DNA from: Poriferisodalis sp965208485
GTDB lineage: Bacteria > Actinomycetota > Acidimicrobiia > Acidimicrobiales > Poriferisodalaceae
Assembly (NCBI RefSeq): GCF_965208485.1
Contig: NZ_OZ242344.1
Span: 3,472,001-3,536,000, forward strand
DNA length: 64,000 nt
Direction of reading: 5' to 3'
The stretch's first letter is position 1. Each line of letters opens with the position of its first letter. Positions 34,238 through 42,908 of this stretch are shown one piece after another. The position numbers and the translations under genes are program-made. The notes beneath the pieces are model-generated. The model saw only the letters and a list, made by a program, of their open reading frames with translations, did no database searches and had not been told where the DNA came from.

Positions 34238-36919
34238 CTACATGCGGACGCGCTGGTTGGTGGGGTCGTAGAAGCTGCGGATCGAGGGTGTGGCGTCGAT
34301 GCGGCGGCCGGCGATCTCGATGTCGAAGCTGCCAGCGTCCAGCCATGACTTGGTGACTGCCTGCGGCTCCGGCTCGTCCGCCGTTGGATGCGTCACGTAG
34401 CCCATCGCCAGGCAGCGATTCTCGGTGTAGCTCCACATGGCCGACGTGACCCGACCGACGAGCTCGCCGTCGCGGCGGATGGGCTCGTCGTGGTAGGCGA
34501 GCACGTCGGGGTCCTCCAGCCGGAACTGGATGAGGCGCCGTGTGCGCGGCAGCGGGCGCTGTGCCTCCAGCGCCGCGCGGCCGATGAAATCCCGTGGCTT
34601 GTCCCATGCGATGGCGAAGCCCAGCCCTGCCTCGAGCGGCGTGTCCTCGTCGCTGATGTCGTGTCCCCAGTGGCGATAGCCGCATTCGAGGCGCAGGGTA
34701 TTCATGGCGTGGTAGCCGGCATGTCCGAGCTGCAGCGACTCGTCCGCTGCTGCAGCGTCCCGGAGCGCCTCGTACACCGCGACGGCCTGGGCATTGGGGA
34801 CATAGAGCTCCCAGCCGAGTTCGCCCACGTAGCTCATGCGAATCGCCAGGACCGTTTGCGGGCCTGCTGATGTGGCGATGTCGATGTGCTGCGCCGAGCC
34901 GAAGCCGAACGAATCGTTGTCGAGCGCGGCGTCGGTGACCGAGCTGAGCAACTCCCGCGAACGCGGTCCCATCAGCCCGAGCACTGCCCAGTCGTCGGTC
35001 ACGTCCGCAATCTGGACGTCTCTCCCACGGCAGTGGCGCCGCAGCCAAGCCCAGTCTCGGGTCTGGCAGGCGGCCGAGGTGACCACCCAGAAGTCGTCGT
35101 CGCCCAGCCGGGTGACGGTGAGGTCGGCTTCGATGCCTCCCCGCTCGTTGCACCACTGCGTGTAGACAGCCCGCCCGGCGGGCACATCGATGTCGGCCAC
35201 GCTCAGCGTGTCGAGCACCTCCAGCGCATCGGGACCGCGCACGGTGAACTTGACGAACGACGACTGGTCGAAAGTGGCCACGCCGTTGCGGACTGCCCCG
35301 CACTCGCGGCCTGAATTGTCGAACCAGTTCTGCTTGCCGTAGCTGTAGCGGTACTCGCGCTCCTGGCCCGGCTCGGCGAACCAGTTGGCCCGCTCCCAGC
35401 CGGCCGTCTCGCCGAACACCGCCCCCGCAGAGTCCATTGCATCGTGCAACGCGGAACGGCGCTGGTTGCGTGCACTCGTGTACTGGAAGAACGGCCAGTG
35501 CATCGCATACAGCAGTCCGAGGCTCTCGCTGATGCGCTCGCCGAGGTACGTCTCGTCGGCTTGGAAGGGCATGGCCCGTCGGATGTCCACCGCACAGAGG
35601 TCCATCGGCGGGTGCCGGTCGGCGATCCAGTCGGCCAGCACCCAGCCCGCCCCGCCCGCTGACTGGATGCCCACGGAGTTGAAGCCTGCGGCGACGAAGC
35701 AGCCGTCGACCTCGGGGGCCTCGCCCAGATAGTAGGTGCCGTCGGGCGTGAACGACTCGGGGCCGTTGAAGAACAGCTGCACGCCGCAGTCCGCCAGCAC
35801 CGGCACGCGGTGACACGAGCGTTCATAGACCGGGCCGACATGGTCCCAGTCCTCGTCCAGCGTCCCGAATTTGAAGTCCCGACCGATACCGCCGAGTCGC
35901 CACACCTTGGCGGCCGGCTCGAAGAAGCCGACCATCAGCTTGCCGGTCTCTTCCTTGAAGTACGTGTAGTTGGTGGGGTCGCGCACGATGGGCGTGGAGG
36001 TGTCGAGCCCTTCGAGCGGCTCGGTGACGACGTAGAAGTGCTCGCACGCCTGCAGTGGCACGTTCACCCCGATCTGTGCGGCGAGGTGGCGGGTCCACAT
36101 GCCGGCGGCCAGCACCACCGTCTCGGTCTCGATCAGGTGGTCTTCGCCGGCGGCGCTCGCGGTGCCGGGCAACGGCTCGCCGGCGGCGCTCGCGGTGCCG
36201 GGCAACGGCTCGCCGGCGGCGCTCGCGGTGCCGGGCAACGGCTCGCCGGCGGCGCTCGCGGTGCCGGGCAACGGCTCAGTCCGGACGCCGCTGATGGCGC
36301 CGTTGCGGGTCTCGAGCCCCGTCACGGCGATGCCCTCGACAATGCGGCACCCGCGGGCGCGGGCGCCCTTGGCCAGCGCCATCGTGACGTCCACCGGTGA
36401 CACCATCCCGTCGTCCGGCAGGTACAGCGCACCCACCAGGTCGTCGGTGCGCATCAGCGGCCACATCTCCGACAGCTCGTCCATGTCGAGCTCTCGAGAC
36501 TCGACCCCGACGGATCTGCCCATCGATGCGCCGCGCAGGATCTCCTCCCAGCGCTCAGCGTCGGAGGCCACCGAGATCGAGCCCGGCGCCCGGAACCCCG
36601 TCGCCTGGCCCGTCTCGTCCTCCAGCGCCTCGAACAGGCGCACGGTGTAGGTGGCCAGCTTGGTCAGGCTGTAGGTCGCCTTGAGCTGTGCTGCCAAGCC
36701 GGCCGCGTGCCAAGTGGTACCCGAGGTGAGCTGGTTCTGCTCGAGCAGCAGCACGTCGGTGATACCTCGCCGCACCAGGTGGTACGCAATCGCGCAGCCC
36801 ACCACACCGCCTCCCACCACGACGACCTCGGCACGATCTGGGATCGTGCGATTGGATGCAGCACGGTCCGGAAGCGAGCGATCGCGCAGGGCTGGTCCGG
36901 GTGGAGTCTGTTCTGCCAT
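34238..36919 (-). CDS. Second dimethylglycine dehydrogenase-like FAD-GcvT protein, with tandem repeat
   Basis: An 893-residue paralogue of the enzyme at 29844-32342. The FAD domain shows VVVVGGGVVGCAIAYHLVRRG and LTSGTTWHAAGLAAQL with the probable covalent-FAD histidine. The C-terminal GcvT part has VRNGVATFDQSSFVKFTVRG and IRMSYVGELGWELYVPNAQA. Residues about 215-258 are four identical copies of the 11-residue unit GEPLPGTASAA, inserted in a loop of the FAD domain between the LETRNGAISGVR strand and the ETETVVLAAGMWT strand. The protein otherwise looks intact. The hydroxyacid oxidase gene ends 10 bp upstream, so the two form an operon. Confidence 0.87.
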   Translation of the reverse strand: MAEQTPPGPALRDRSLPDRAASNRTIPDRAEVVVVGGGVVGCAIAYHLVRRGITDVLLLEQNQLTSGTTWHAAGLAAQLKATYSLTKLATYTVRLFEALEDETGQATGFRAPGSISVASDAERWEEILRGASMGRSVGVESRELDMDELSEMWPLMRTDDLVGALYLPDDGMVSPVDVTMALAKGARARGCRIVEGIAVTGLETRNGAISGVRTEPLPGTASAAGEPLPGTASAAGEPLPGTASAAGEPLPGTASAAGEDHLIETETVVLAAGMWTRHLAAQIGVNVPLQACEHFYVVTEPLEGLDTSTPIVRDPTNYTYFKEETGKLMVGFFEPAAKVWRLGGIGRDFKFGTLDEDWDHVGPVYERSCHRVPVLADCGVQLFFNGPESFTPDGTYYLGEAPEVDGCFVAAGFNSVGIQSAGGAGWVLADWIADRHPPMDLCAVDIRRAMPFQADETYLGERISESLGLLYAMHWPFFQYTSARNQRRSALHDAMDSAGAVFGETAGWERANWFAEPGQEREYRYSYGKQNWFDNSGRECGAVRNGVATFDQSSFVKFTVRGPDALEVLDTLSVADIDVPAGRAVYTQWCNERGGIEADLTVTRLGDDDFWVVTSAACQTRDWAWLRRHCRGRDVQIADVTDDWAVLGLMGPRSRELLSSVTDAALDNDSFGFGSAQHIDIATSAGPQTVLAIRMSYVGELGWELYVPNAQAVAVYEALRDAAAADESLQLGHAGYHAMNTLRLECGYRHWGHDISDEDTPLEAGLGFAIAWDKPRDFIGRAALEAQRPLPRTRRLIQFRLEDPDVLAYHDEPIRRDGELVGRVTSAMWSYTENRCLAMGYVTHPTADEPEPQAVTKSWLDAGSFDIEIAGRRIDATPSIRSFYDPTNQRVRM
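34241..34299. repeat. Right copy of 59-bp repeat (3' end of dehydrogenase gene)
   Basis: This is the genuine 3' end of the dehydrogenase gene, beginning next to its stop codon (34238-34240) and encoding the conserved DATPSIRSFYDP end. It is homologous to 32622-32680, so the 1.6-kb stretch carrying the ATPase gene lies between two copies in the same orientation. Confidence 0.7.
36145..36276. repeat. 33-bp tandem repeat, four perfect copies, in coding sequence
   Basis: Units at 36145-36177, 36178-36210, 36211-36243 and 36244-36276 appear identical. Each encodes 11 residues (GEPLPGTASAA) on the minus strand, so the array keeps the reading frame of the dehydrogenase. Identity between copies implies recent expansion, and the copy number is probably variable between strains. 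Confidence 0.92.
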
Positions 36920-36929
36920 CAGTACCGCC

Positions 36930-38168
36930 TCAGACGCGTTCGAGCAGGTCGGGGGTCAGATCCGCGGTCGAACGAACACCGTTCAGGCGCATCGTCCGCG
37001 TCATTCCTTCGACGAAGTAGTTGAGCACCCAGTCCACGCCGGTCTCGCCGGCCGCGCCGAGCGCGTAGAGGTACGCCCGGCCGATCATCGCCGAGTCGGC
37101 CCCCAGCGCCAGCGCCTTGATGATGTCGCTGCCGCGCCGGATGCCGCCGTCGCAGATGACCTCGCAGCGATCACCGACCGCTTCGCGGATCGTCGGCACG
37201 CATTCCACCGGGGCAGGCGCCCCGTCGAGTTGGCGGCCGCCGTGGTTCGACACGATCACCGCATCGAGCTCCATGTCTGCGGCGATCTTGGCGTCGTCAG
37301 GCGACAGCACGCCCTTGAGCATCACGGGTCCGTCCCAGCGATCCCGGAACCACTCGATGTCGTCCCACGACAGCGACGGGTCGAACTGGCTGTTGATGTA
37401 GTCGGCCAGCGCTACGGCACCGCCGCCGTCGCCGCCGGTCGCCCCCTCGCAGTTGGAGAACTTGATCGGCTCGTTGCTGAGGAAATCCAGCAGCCAGCGC
37501 GGGTGCAGCAGCCCATCGATGATGGTGTCCGGCCCGAGCTGGGGGGGAAGGCTGAAACCGTGGCGGACATCCCGTTCACGGCGCCCGAGCACCGCCGTGT
37601 CGACGGTGATCATGATGGCCTCATAGCCGGCCGCAGCAGAGCGCTTCAGCAGGTCAGCCATCAATTCGCGATCACGCCAGACATACACTTGGAAGAACTT
37701 TCGGCCCGAGCACACCTCGGCGACCTCTTCCACCGAGCGGGTGCCCATTGTCGAAAGCGAATACGGGATCCCGGCCCGCTCGGCCGCCCTCGCTACCGCC
37801 AACTCGCCCTGCGAATGGGCGATGCGGTCAAAGCCCGTCGGGGCGATCACCAGTGGGATCGGCACTTCCTGGCCGAGCACCTTGCCCGAGATGTCCACCT
37901 CGGTCACGTCGCGCAGCACTCGCGGGCGGAATTGCCAGCTGTGGTACGCAGACATGCTGCGTTCGGCGCTGATCTCGTCCTCAGCGGCACCGTCGATGTA
38001 GTCGAAGCAGCCGCCGGGCATCCGGCGCTTCGCCATGCGGCGCAGGTCGGATACATCGGCAGCCCGGACCAGATGCCGTTTGTCGGGGTCGCGTTCAAAC
38101 TCGCCGAACTGCATGACGCTGCGGGCCGTCTCGTAGGCCTGCGATACCCACTTCGTCGGACTTGCCAT
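36930..38168 (-). CDS. FMN-dependent alpha-hydroxy-acid oxidase/dehydrogenase
   Basis: A 412-residue enzyme of the lactate/glycolate/mandelate oxidase family. PGGCFDYIDGAAEDE is the N-terminal block and PIPLVIAPTGFDRIAH binds flavin. The catalytic signature VIVSNHGGRQLDGAPAP contains the proton-abstracting histidine and substrate-binding arginine, and CDGGIRRGSDIIKALALGA is the FMN phosphate site. ATG 38168 follows AAGGAGG. It forms an operon with the dehydrogenase at 34238-36919. Hydroxyacid specificity is not deducible. Confidence 0.88.
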   Translation of the reverse strand: MASPTKWVSQAYETARSVMQFGEFERDPDKRHLVRAADVSDLRRMAKRRMPGGCFDYIDGAAEDEISAERSMSAYHSWQFRPRVLRDVTEVDISGKVLGQEVPIPLVIAPTGFDRIAHSQGELAVARAAERAGIPYSLSTMGTRSVEEVAEVCSGRKFFQVYVWRDRELMADLLKRSAAAGYEAIMITVDTAVLGRRERDVRHGFSLPPQLGPDTIIDGLLHPRWLLDFLSNEPIKFSNCEGATGGDGGGAVALADYINSQFDPSLSWDDIEWFRDRWDGPVMLKGVLSPDDAKIAADMELDAVIVSNHGGRQLDGAPAPVECVPTIREAVGDRCEVICDGGIRRGSDIIKALALGADSAMIGRAYLYALGAAGETGVDWVLNYFVEGMTRTMRLNGVRSTADLTPDLLERV

Positions 38169-38409
38169 GGCGTGCCTCCTTCCCGCCGTTCGCTCAGGGT
38201 TCCCACGAACTCGCCTGCTGTGCCAACCGACTGTGAAGCCGACCCGTTCGTGGATGTTCGTAGTGAGTGCTGCCCGGTAGTACCGGGTGCCTCCGAACTC
38301 TACGATGTGCCCGAACTTCCATATGCCCTCCCCGCTGCGCCGCAGACTGCGGTTCGGGCATCCGGCCCTGCCGGCCGACTCTGCCGAACGATGCGAAAGT
38401 GAGCCCGTC
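38169..38409. promoter_or_regulatory. Divergent promoter region with two inverted repeats
   Basis: The gap between the hydroxyacid oxidase (minus) and the aminotransferase (plus) contains CCCGGTA-G-TACCGGG at 38273-38287, a perfect 15-bp palindrome. It also contains TGCCCGAAC at 38308-38316, inversely repeated as GTTCGGGCA at 38352-38360. Both lie roughly midway between the two starts and could be operators for a shared regulator. Open frames here carry no recognisable protein. Confidence 0.45.
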
Positions 38410-39699
38410 ATGGCCACAACCGCCGAACTTGCCGAGCGCTACCGGGCGATCATGCCCAGCTTCATCAGCCCGCTGTACGCCGAGCCCGTTTCGATCGATC
38501 GGGGCGAAGGCAGCTACGTCTTCGATTACGAAGGCAACCGCTACCTGGACTTCTTCGGTGGGGTCCTCACCACGATGATCGGGCACAACAATCCGGCGGT
38601 GGCCGCAGCGGTGCAGTCCCAAGCGGCCAAGGTGATGCACACCTCGACGCTGTACCTGAATGAGGAGATGATCTCGTTCGCCGAAGAGGTCGCTGCGGTC
38701 TCAGGCATCGCTGATCCACGGGTGCTGTTCACCACCTCGGGCAGCGAGGCGAACGACACCGCGATCCTGCTGGCGACCAACTACCGCCGCTCGAACCAGG
38801 TGCTGGCGATGCGCAACAGCTATCACGGGCGTTCGCTGACGGCGCAGGCCATCACCAGCCATCGGGGGTGGTCCACCAGCAGTCACAGCGGGCTTGACGT
38901 GCACTTCGTGCAGGGCGGCTACCGGCTGCGCAGCCCGTTCGGCCACCTCGACGACGACGCCTTCACTAACGCTTGCGTGGAGGATCTCGTCCAGCTCATC
39001 GATATGACCGATTCGGGAGGGTTCTCGGCGCTGATCGCCGAGCCCATCCAAGGCGTCGGCGGCTTTGCCACGCCGCCCGACGGGTTCTTCGGCGCCTTGG
39101 GCAAGGTGCTGCATTCGGAGGGAATCCTGTTCATCTCCGACGAGGTGCAGACCGGCTGGGGTCGTACTGGGGAGCACTTCTGGGGTTATGAGGCCCACGG
39201 CATCACGCCCGATGCGATCACCTTCGCCAAGGGCGTGGGCAACGGCATCACCCTGGCGGGCATCGTGGCGCGAGCAGAGCTCATGAACTGCCTTGCCCGC
39301 ACATCGTTCACCACCTTCGGCGGGAATCCGCTCTCGACCGCGGCGGGCCGGGCCACCTTGCGCTACCTGCTCGAGCACAACTTGCAGGCCAATGCCGCCG
39401 AGCGGGGGGCGCAGATGCGTGAACGCCTAGCGCACGTGTGCGACGCGTCGCCGCATGTCGCCGAGCTGCGCGGCAAGGGGCTCATGCAGGGCATCGAGTT
39501 CTGCCACCCCGGCAGCATCGAACCCGATGCCGCGACCTCGACCGCTGTGGTGGAGGCTGCCAAGGATCGTGGCTTGCTGGTCGGCAAGGGCGGCCTGTAC
39601 GGCAACGTCATTCGCGTCACGCCGATGCTGAACGTGACCGAAGCCGAGATGGACGAGGGCCTCGACATCCTCGTCGCTGCCCTCGAAGCCTTGGACTGA
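38410..39699 (+). CDS. Class III aminotransferase (AGXT2-like)
   Basis: A 429-residue PLP enzyme resembling alanine-glyoxylate aminotransferase 2 and related omega-amino transaminases. LDFFGGVLTTMIGHNNPAV lies near the N-terminus, LFTTSGSEANDTAILLAT contacts phosphate, LFISDEVQTGWGRTG holds the PLP aspartate, and TFAKGVGNGITLAGIV carries the Schiff-base lysine. ATG 38410 is the family-like start (MATTAELAERYRAIMP). It probably supplies amino groups or degrades amino acids in the adjacent methyl-amino-acid pathway. Confidence 0.87.
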   Translation: MATTAELAERYRAIMPSFISPLYAEPVSIDRGEGSYVFDYEGNRYLDFFGGVLTTMIGHNNPAVAAAVQSQAAKVMHTSTLYLNEEMISFAEEVAAVSGIADPRVLFTTSGSEANDTAILLATNYRRSNQVLAMRNSYHGRSLTAQAITSHRGWSTSSHSGLDVHFVQGGYRLRSPFGHLDDDAFTNACVEDLVQLIDMTDSGGFSALIAEPIQGVGGFATPPDGFFGALGKVLHSEGILFISDEVQTGWGRTGEHFWGYEAHGITPDAITFAKGVGNGITLAGIVARAELMNCLARTSFTTFGGNPLSTAAGRATLRYLLEHNLQANAAERGAQMRERLAHVCDASPHVAELRGKGLMQGIEFCHPGSIEPDAATSTAVVEAAKDRGLLVGKGGLYGNVIRVTPMLNVTEAEMDEGLDILVAALEALD

Positions 39700-39702
39700 G
39701 CG

Positions 39703-40275
39703 CGAACGGCGGACGTGTCGCCGGACGGAGCGACCGTCACTTCGTAGACGTGAGACACGGCGAGCAACACCAGCGGCAGGGCGTGCCCCCAAGCAATGAC
39801 TACCAACGCCCAGAAGAGGCCGGTCGCCTCCACGGTGTCCTCGCTGCGGCGCAGGACGCTCACCGTCTGGGTGCCACTGGGTAGCGGACGGTGATCTCGC
39901 CGTTTGTGTCGGTGCGGCACCCTGTGGTGGTCCCGTTGGCGTTGACGCAGTCGGCTCGGGTGCCGCCGCTGGGACCGGCGGACACTCTGACCCCCGCCAG
40001 CGCGCCGGTGATCGGCGCCCGCGCGCCGCTGGGGGAACTGAGCCGCAGCCGCAGCTCGCTGTGCGAACCGGCACGGCCGACACGGGTGCTGTGTCGATGC
40101 CGCCCCACAGCCGATCATCGCCCGCTCCGCCCCGCAGCGTGTCGTCGCCTGGTCCGCCGTGTAACTCGTCATTGTGACTCTGGCCGTCGAGGATGTCGTC
40201 GCCGGGCCCACCCCACAGAGTGTCGTTCTGGGTGTTGCCATAAAGGCGGTCGCTGGACCGCCGTGTCAGGGGCAT
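39703..40275 (-). pseudogene. Remnant of an RTX/Ig-like secreted or surface protein
   Basis: About 60 residues from 40275 are calcium-binding RTX nonapeptide repeats (WGGPGDDILDG, HGGPGDDTLRGGAGDDRLWGG). Near 40090 the frame shifts to a beta-domain ending TNGEITVRYP. Near 39883 it shifts again to SGTQTVSVLRRSEDTVEATG and a hydrophobic membrane-like segment (LFWALVVIAWGHALPLVLLA). The three parts join sensibly only if two frameshifts are allowed. No start, signal peptide or secretion tail is intact. This accounts for part of the 39700-40522 stretch, which otherwise holds no gene. Confidence 0.7.
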
Positions 40276-40322
40276 TCCAACCCGACAATCAACAGCAACG
40301 TACGCGTAAGGCCGACAGCCAC

Positions 40323-40375
40323 AGGGATCCTCCCGAATCGGGGCTACAAAGCACCTCCGATTCTGGGGGATCCCT
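40323..40375. terminator. Large stem-loop downstream of parA
   Basis: A 19-bp inverted repeat with two mismatches (arms 40323-40341 and 40357-40375) and a 15-base loop forms a strong hairpin about 150 bp beyond the parA stop. A second, smaller hairpin (CGCCC-CTTC-GGGCG) is at 40424-40437. They could end transcription of parA, or be the end of an old mobile element. No clear U-tract is present. Confidence 0.4.
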
Positions 40376-40522
40376 GCCTATGCCACCGGGACCCTCACCG
40401 GACTACTCCACGCGCAAACGAAGCGCCCCTTCGGGCGGCCGGATTCCGAGCCGCAGACGCAGTTTCAATCAGCGACTTCGGGGTGACGGCTACGCGATCA
40501 CCCGCAAGGCCGGTCTCGGTGC

Positions 40523-41533
40523 TCAGTCGAGCTGGGGGCAGCGGACGCCGACTCGATCGGCGATCGTGCAGGCGAGGTCTCGGTAGTCGTCGTAGCAGTC
40601 GCGGACCGCGTTCACGTGGCCGCCGACTGCACCATCGGCGGCTCTGAGAGAGAACATGGGTTTGCGGGCGTCTTGGGCATAGGGCATCAGGCTCCGGTAG
40701 TTCTTGAGCAAGCCGAGGCAATGCTTGTCATCGGTGACCCGTCTGCTGCGATCGCCGGATTTCTGCAGCACCGCTGTGCGGTACTCGTTCGGGATGGCAT
40801 CCATCCACCGCGCATATGCCTTGACCGGCCGGTCCAAGCGCATTGCATGTTGCTGCACCACATAGCCGATCGGCTTCATGTGTCCCGAGGGAAGCTCGAG
40901 GCTGCTGAGTCCGTCAGTCTGGCCCGCTTGGGCCAATCGCTGCTGCCAGCCATGCCGCCAATTCGCGAGCGCGGGGCCTAGGTTGCGAAGGCCTTGAAGC
41001 GAGAACAAGTCAGGGGCGAGCGGGACGACTACGAAGTCCGCCGCGATGAGCGCGGCGCGGTTGATGGCGCCGAGGTTGGGCCCGACGTCGACGAGCACGA
41101 ATTCGGCCTCGGCCTCCTCGCGCGCTTGCTGCAGAATGCGGCCGAGCGCCGAGATAACGCGGAAGGCACGTACGTCTCCGTCGCCACTCCGAGGCCACTG
41201 GGCGGAGAACTCATCCTCGGCGGCTGACAACGACAGATCGCCGGGCACGAGGCACAGGGCTGGTCGCGGAACGATTGTCTCCGGCGTGCTGATGTCACCT
41301 GTGCCCTCCAGCAACGGCATCAGGGCGCCGTGAATCGTCTCTCGCGGTGCATGTGGCGACCACAGGTCCTCCGCTTCCCATTCGTCGAGAAACATGCTCG
41401 TGAGGTTCGCCTGTGGATCGAGATCTGCGGCGATGACACTGACGCCCAAGTCCGCGTACATCCACGCCAGGTGGTAGACGAGCGAAGTCTTGCCGACCCC
41501 ACCTTTGTTGTTGAAGAAGGCAACGGTAGTCAT
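40523..41533 (-). CDS. ParA/Soj-family ATPase in accessory operon
   Basis: A 336-residue ParA-type ATPase. Residues 10-17 are the deviant Walker A KGGVGKTS, with DLDPQANLTSMF as A' motif and FVLVDVGPNLGAINRAAL as Walker B. It lacks a ParB partner; instead its ATG overlaps the stop (ATGA, 41530-41533) of an AlbA_2-domain protein. Family members position DNA or protein cargo. The pairing suggests a mobile-element or defence role rather than chromosome segregation, as the chromosomal parAB locus normally has a different context. Confidence 0.82.
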   Translation of the reverse strand: MTTVAFFNNKGGVGKTSLVYHLAWMYADLGVSVIAADLDPQANLTSMFLDEWEAEDLWSPHAPRETIHGALMPLLEGTGDISTPETIVPRPALCLVPGDLSLSAAEDEFSAQWPRSGDGDVRAFRVISALGRILQQAREEAEAEFVLVDVGPNLGAINRAALIAADFVVVPLAPDLFSLQGLRNLGPALANWRHGWQQRLAQAGQTDGLSSLELPSGHMKPIGYVVQQHAMRLDRPVKAYARWMDAIPNEYRTAVLQKSGDRSRRVTDDKHCLGLLKNYRSLMPYAQDARKPMFSLRAADGAVGGHVNAVRDCYDDYRDLACTIADRVGVRCPQLD

Positions 41534-42732
41534 CGCGCTGGCCTTACCGTGACGAGGACTCGATGATGTTCGACCTCGAACTTTGCTTCAGGATTGCCGT
41601 TCTCGCGCAAGCTTCTCCGCGCGAAGGGGATACCAAATCCAAAGCGCTGGGCGAAACCGAGATTGTGCATTATTTCAGCAACGAGCTGGTTGCGGTAGCT
41701 GGTTGGCCCTTCGCCTAGAGCGTCCGTCGTCATGCCGCCAAATAAACCGCCAGGACTCTGGACTTCGACGCGGTCTGAGTACCAAGACAATCGGATCGGT
41801 GCGCTTCCGGCATCGGGGTCGTAGCTACGGTGCATGACGGCGTTGTAGGCCAGTTGACGCAATGCCTCGATTGGGTAGTCGGGGAAGCGTTGCTCGCGGC
41901 GACCGGAAGTGATGTCGAGTCGGGTTTCGACATTAAGTTCGATCAACTGGCTGAGGCCACCAAGTACGTCGGTCAGCTGACCGGCCAGTACAGATTGGCT
42001 CTTGATCGGATCGAAGATCTCCGCGCCTTCGTACCGAACAAACTGCACGTAGGCGCTAGGGAACCAGAGCCTGGGGTCACGGCCAAATGCTAGAAGGGCC
42101 CCGTTTGTCGGCGAATCTCTTCGAAGCAGGCGCAGCGAACGCATCTGTTCCTCAATGGGCCGATCGTTCTCTTCGATCACATCAGGCGCGATGGCAGACG
42201 GAAGATACTGGCGTTCGATGTAGTTGAGATCGAGATCCGAAATGCTGGCTTCGGCAGCCTCGCGAAGGTCGAATTCGATGTCAGCCGAGCGTCTTCGTTC
42301 AGCGAGGAGTCGCTCATCGGCCGGAGATGCGAGGCGAACCGTTGGTCCGATCCGCACCCACACTCGTCCCTTGTACCGAACCGGTGGGTCCGTCGCTGGC
42401 TGCACCGACACTACGGCGATATCGCAGCCGTCGAAAAAGTGGCGCTGGACATCCATCGAGGGAATCGGCAACGTCAGGCCGTCACTGCGCATGTCCGCCA
42501 GCCGCTTGAGCAGTTCGTCATTGACCTGCAACCCGGCGCCCCGGCCATCATCGGTAACCCCGATAGCGATGATCCCGGGCTTGCCGTGTGCGGGCAAGTC
42601 ATTCGCAAATGCGCAGATGCACCGTCGGATCTTCTCGGCGTCGGATGGGGACTCCTTGCGTTCGACGAGGTCCGACTCTATGCCGCCCGCCATCGCGGCG
42701 AGCTCAGTGTCTGTGTAGCCACGGGGCACCAC
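41530..42732 (-). CDS. AlbA_2 (Schlafen-like) DNA-binding / HATPase-like regulator
   Basis: About 400 residues. The N-terminal part (ESDLVERKESPSDAEKIRRC, then AIGVTDDGRGAGL) is the AlbA_2 domain found in Schlafen-type and RecG-like regulators. The C-terminal part has the EALRQLAYNAVMHRSYD, DRVEVQSPGGLFGGMT and FGFGIPFARRSL blocks of an HATPase_c_4 domain. The start is uncertain: GTG 42732 (or 42729) gives VPRGYTDTELAAM; a frame open to 42927 would overlap the divergent acyl-CoA dehydrogenase gene and is less likely. It is coupled to parA. DNA-binding regulatory or antiviral functions are known in this superfamily; here it is unassigned. Confidence 0.72.
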   Translation of the reverse strand: MVPRGYTDTELAAMAGGIESDLVERKESPSDAEKIRRCICAFANDLPAHGKPGIIAIGVTDDGRGAGLQVNDELLKRLADMRSDGLTLPIPSMDVQRHFFDGCDIAVVSVQPATDPPVRYKGRVWVRIGPTVRLASPADERLLAERRRSADIEFDLREAAEASISDLDLNYIERQYLPSAIAPDVIEENDRPIEEQMRSLRLLRRDSPTNGALLAFGRDPRLWFPSAYVQFVRYEGAEIFDPIKSQSVLAGQLTDVLGGLSQLIELNVETRLDITSGRREQRFPDYPIEALRQLAYNAVMHRSYDPDAGSAPIRLSWYSDRVEVQSPGGLFGGMTTDALGEGPTSYRNQLVAEIMHNLGFAQRFGFGIPFARRSLRENGNPEAKFEVEHHRVLVTVRPAR

Positions 42733-42908
42733 GTTCGCAGAGTATCTGCCATACCCGGTGACTCCCAGCACGTGTTCGTCAGGCGAACGTGCCGACCTAC
42801 GGATGCTCCGAGACGCTTCGCGGTCGGTGAGGGGCGAGTCGTAGTCTGTTGCCCAGCACATCCGGGCACAGCTCTGGCTGACCGGCGAGGCCACCCTGCG
42901 AGGTTGCG

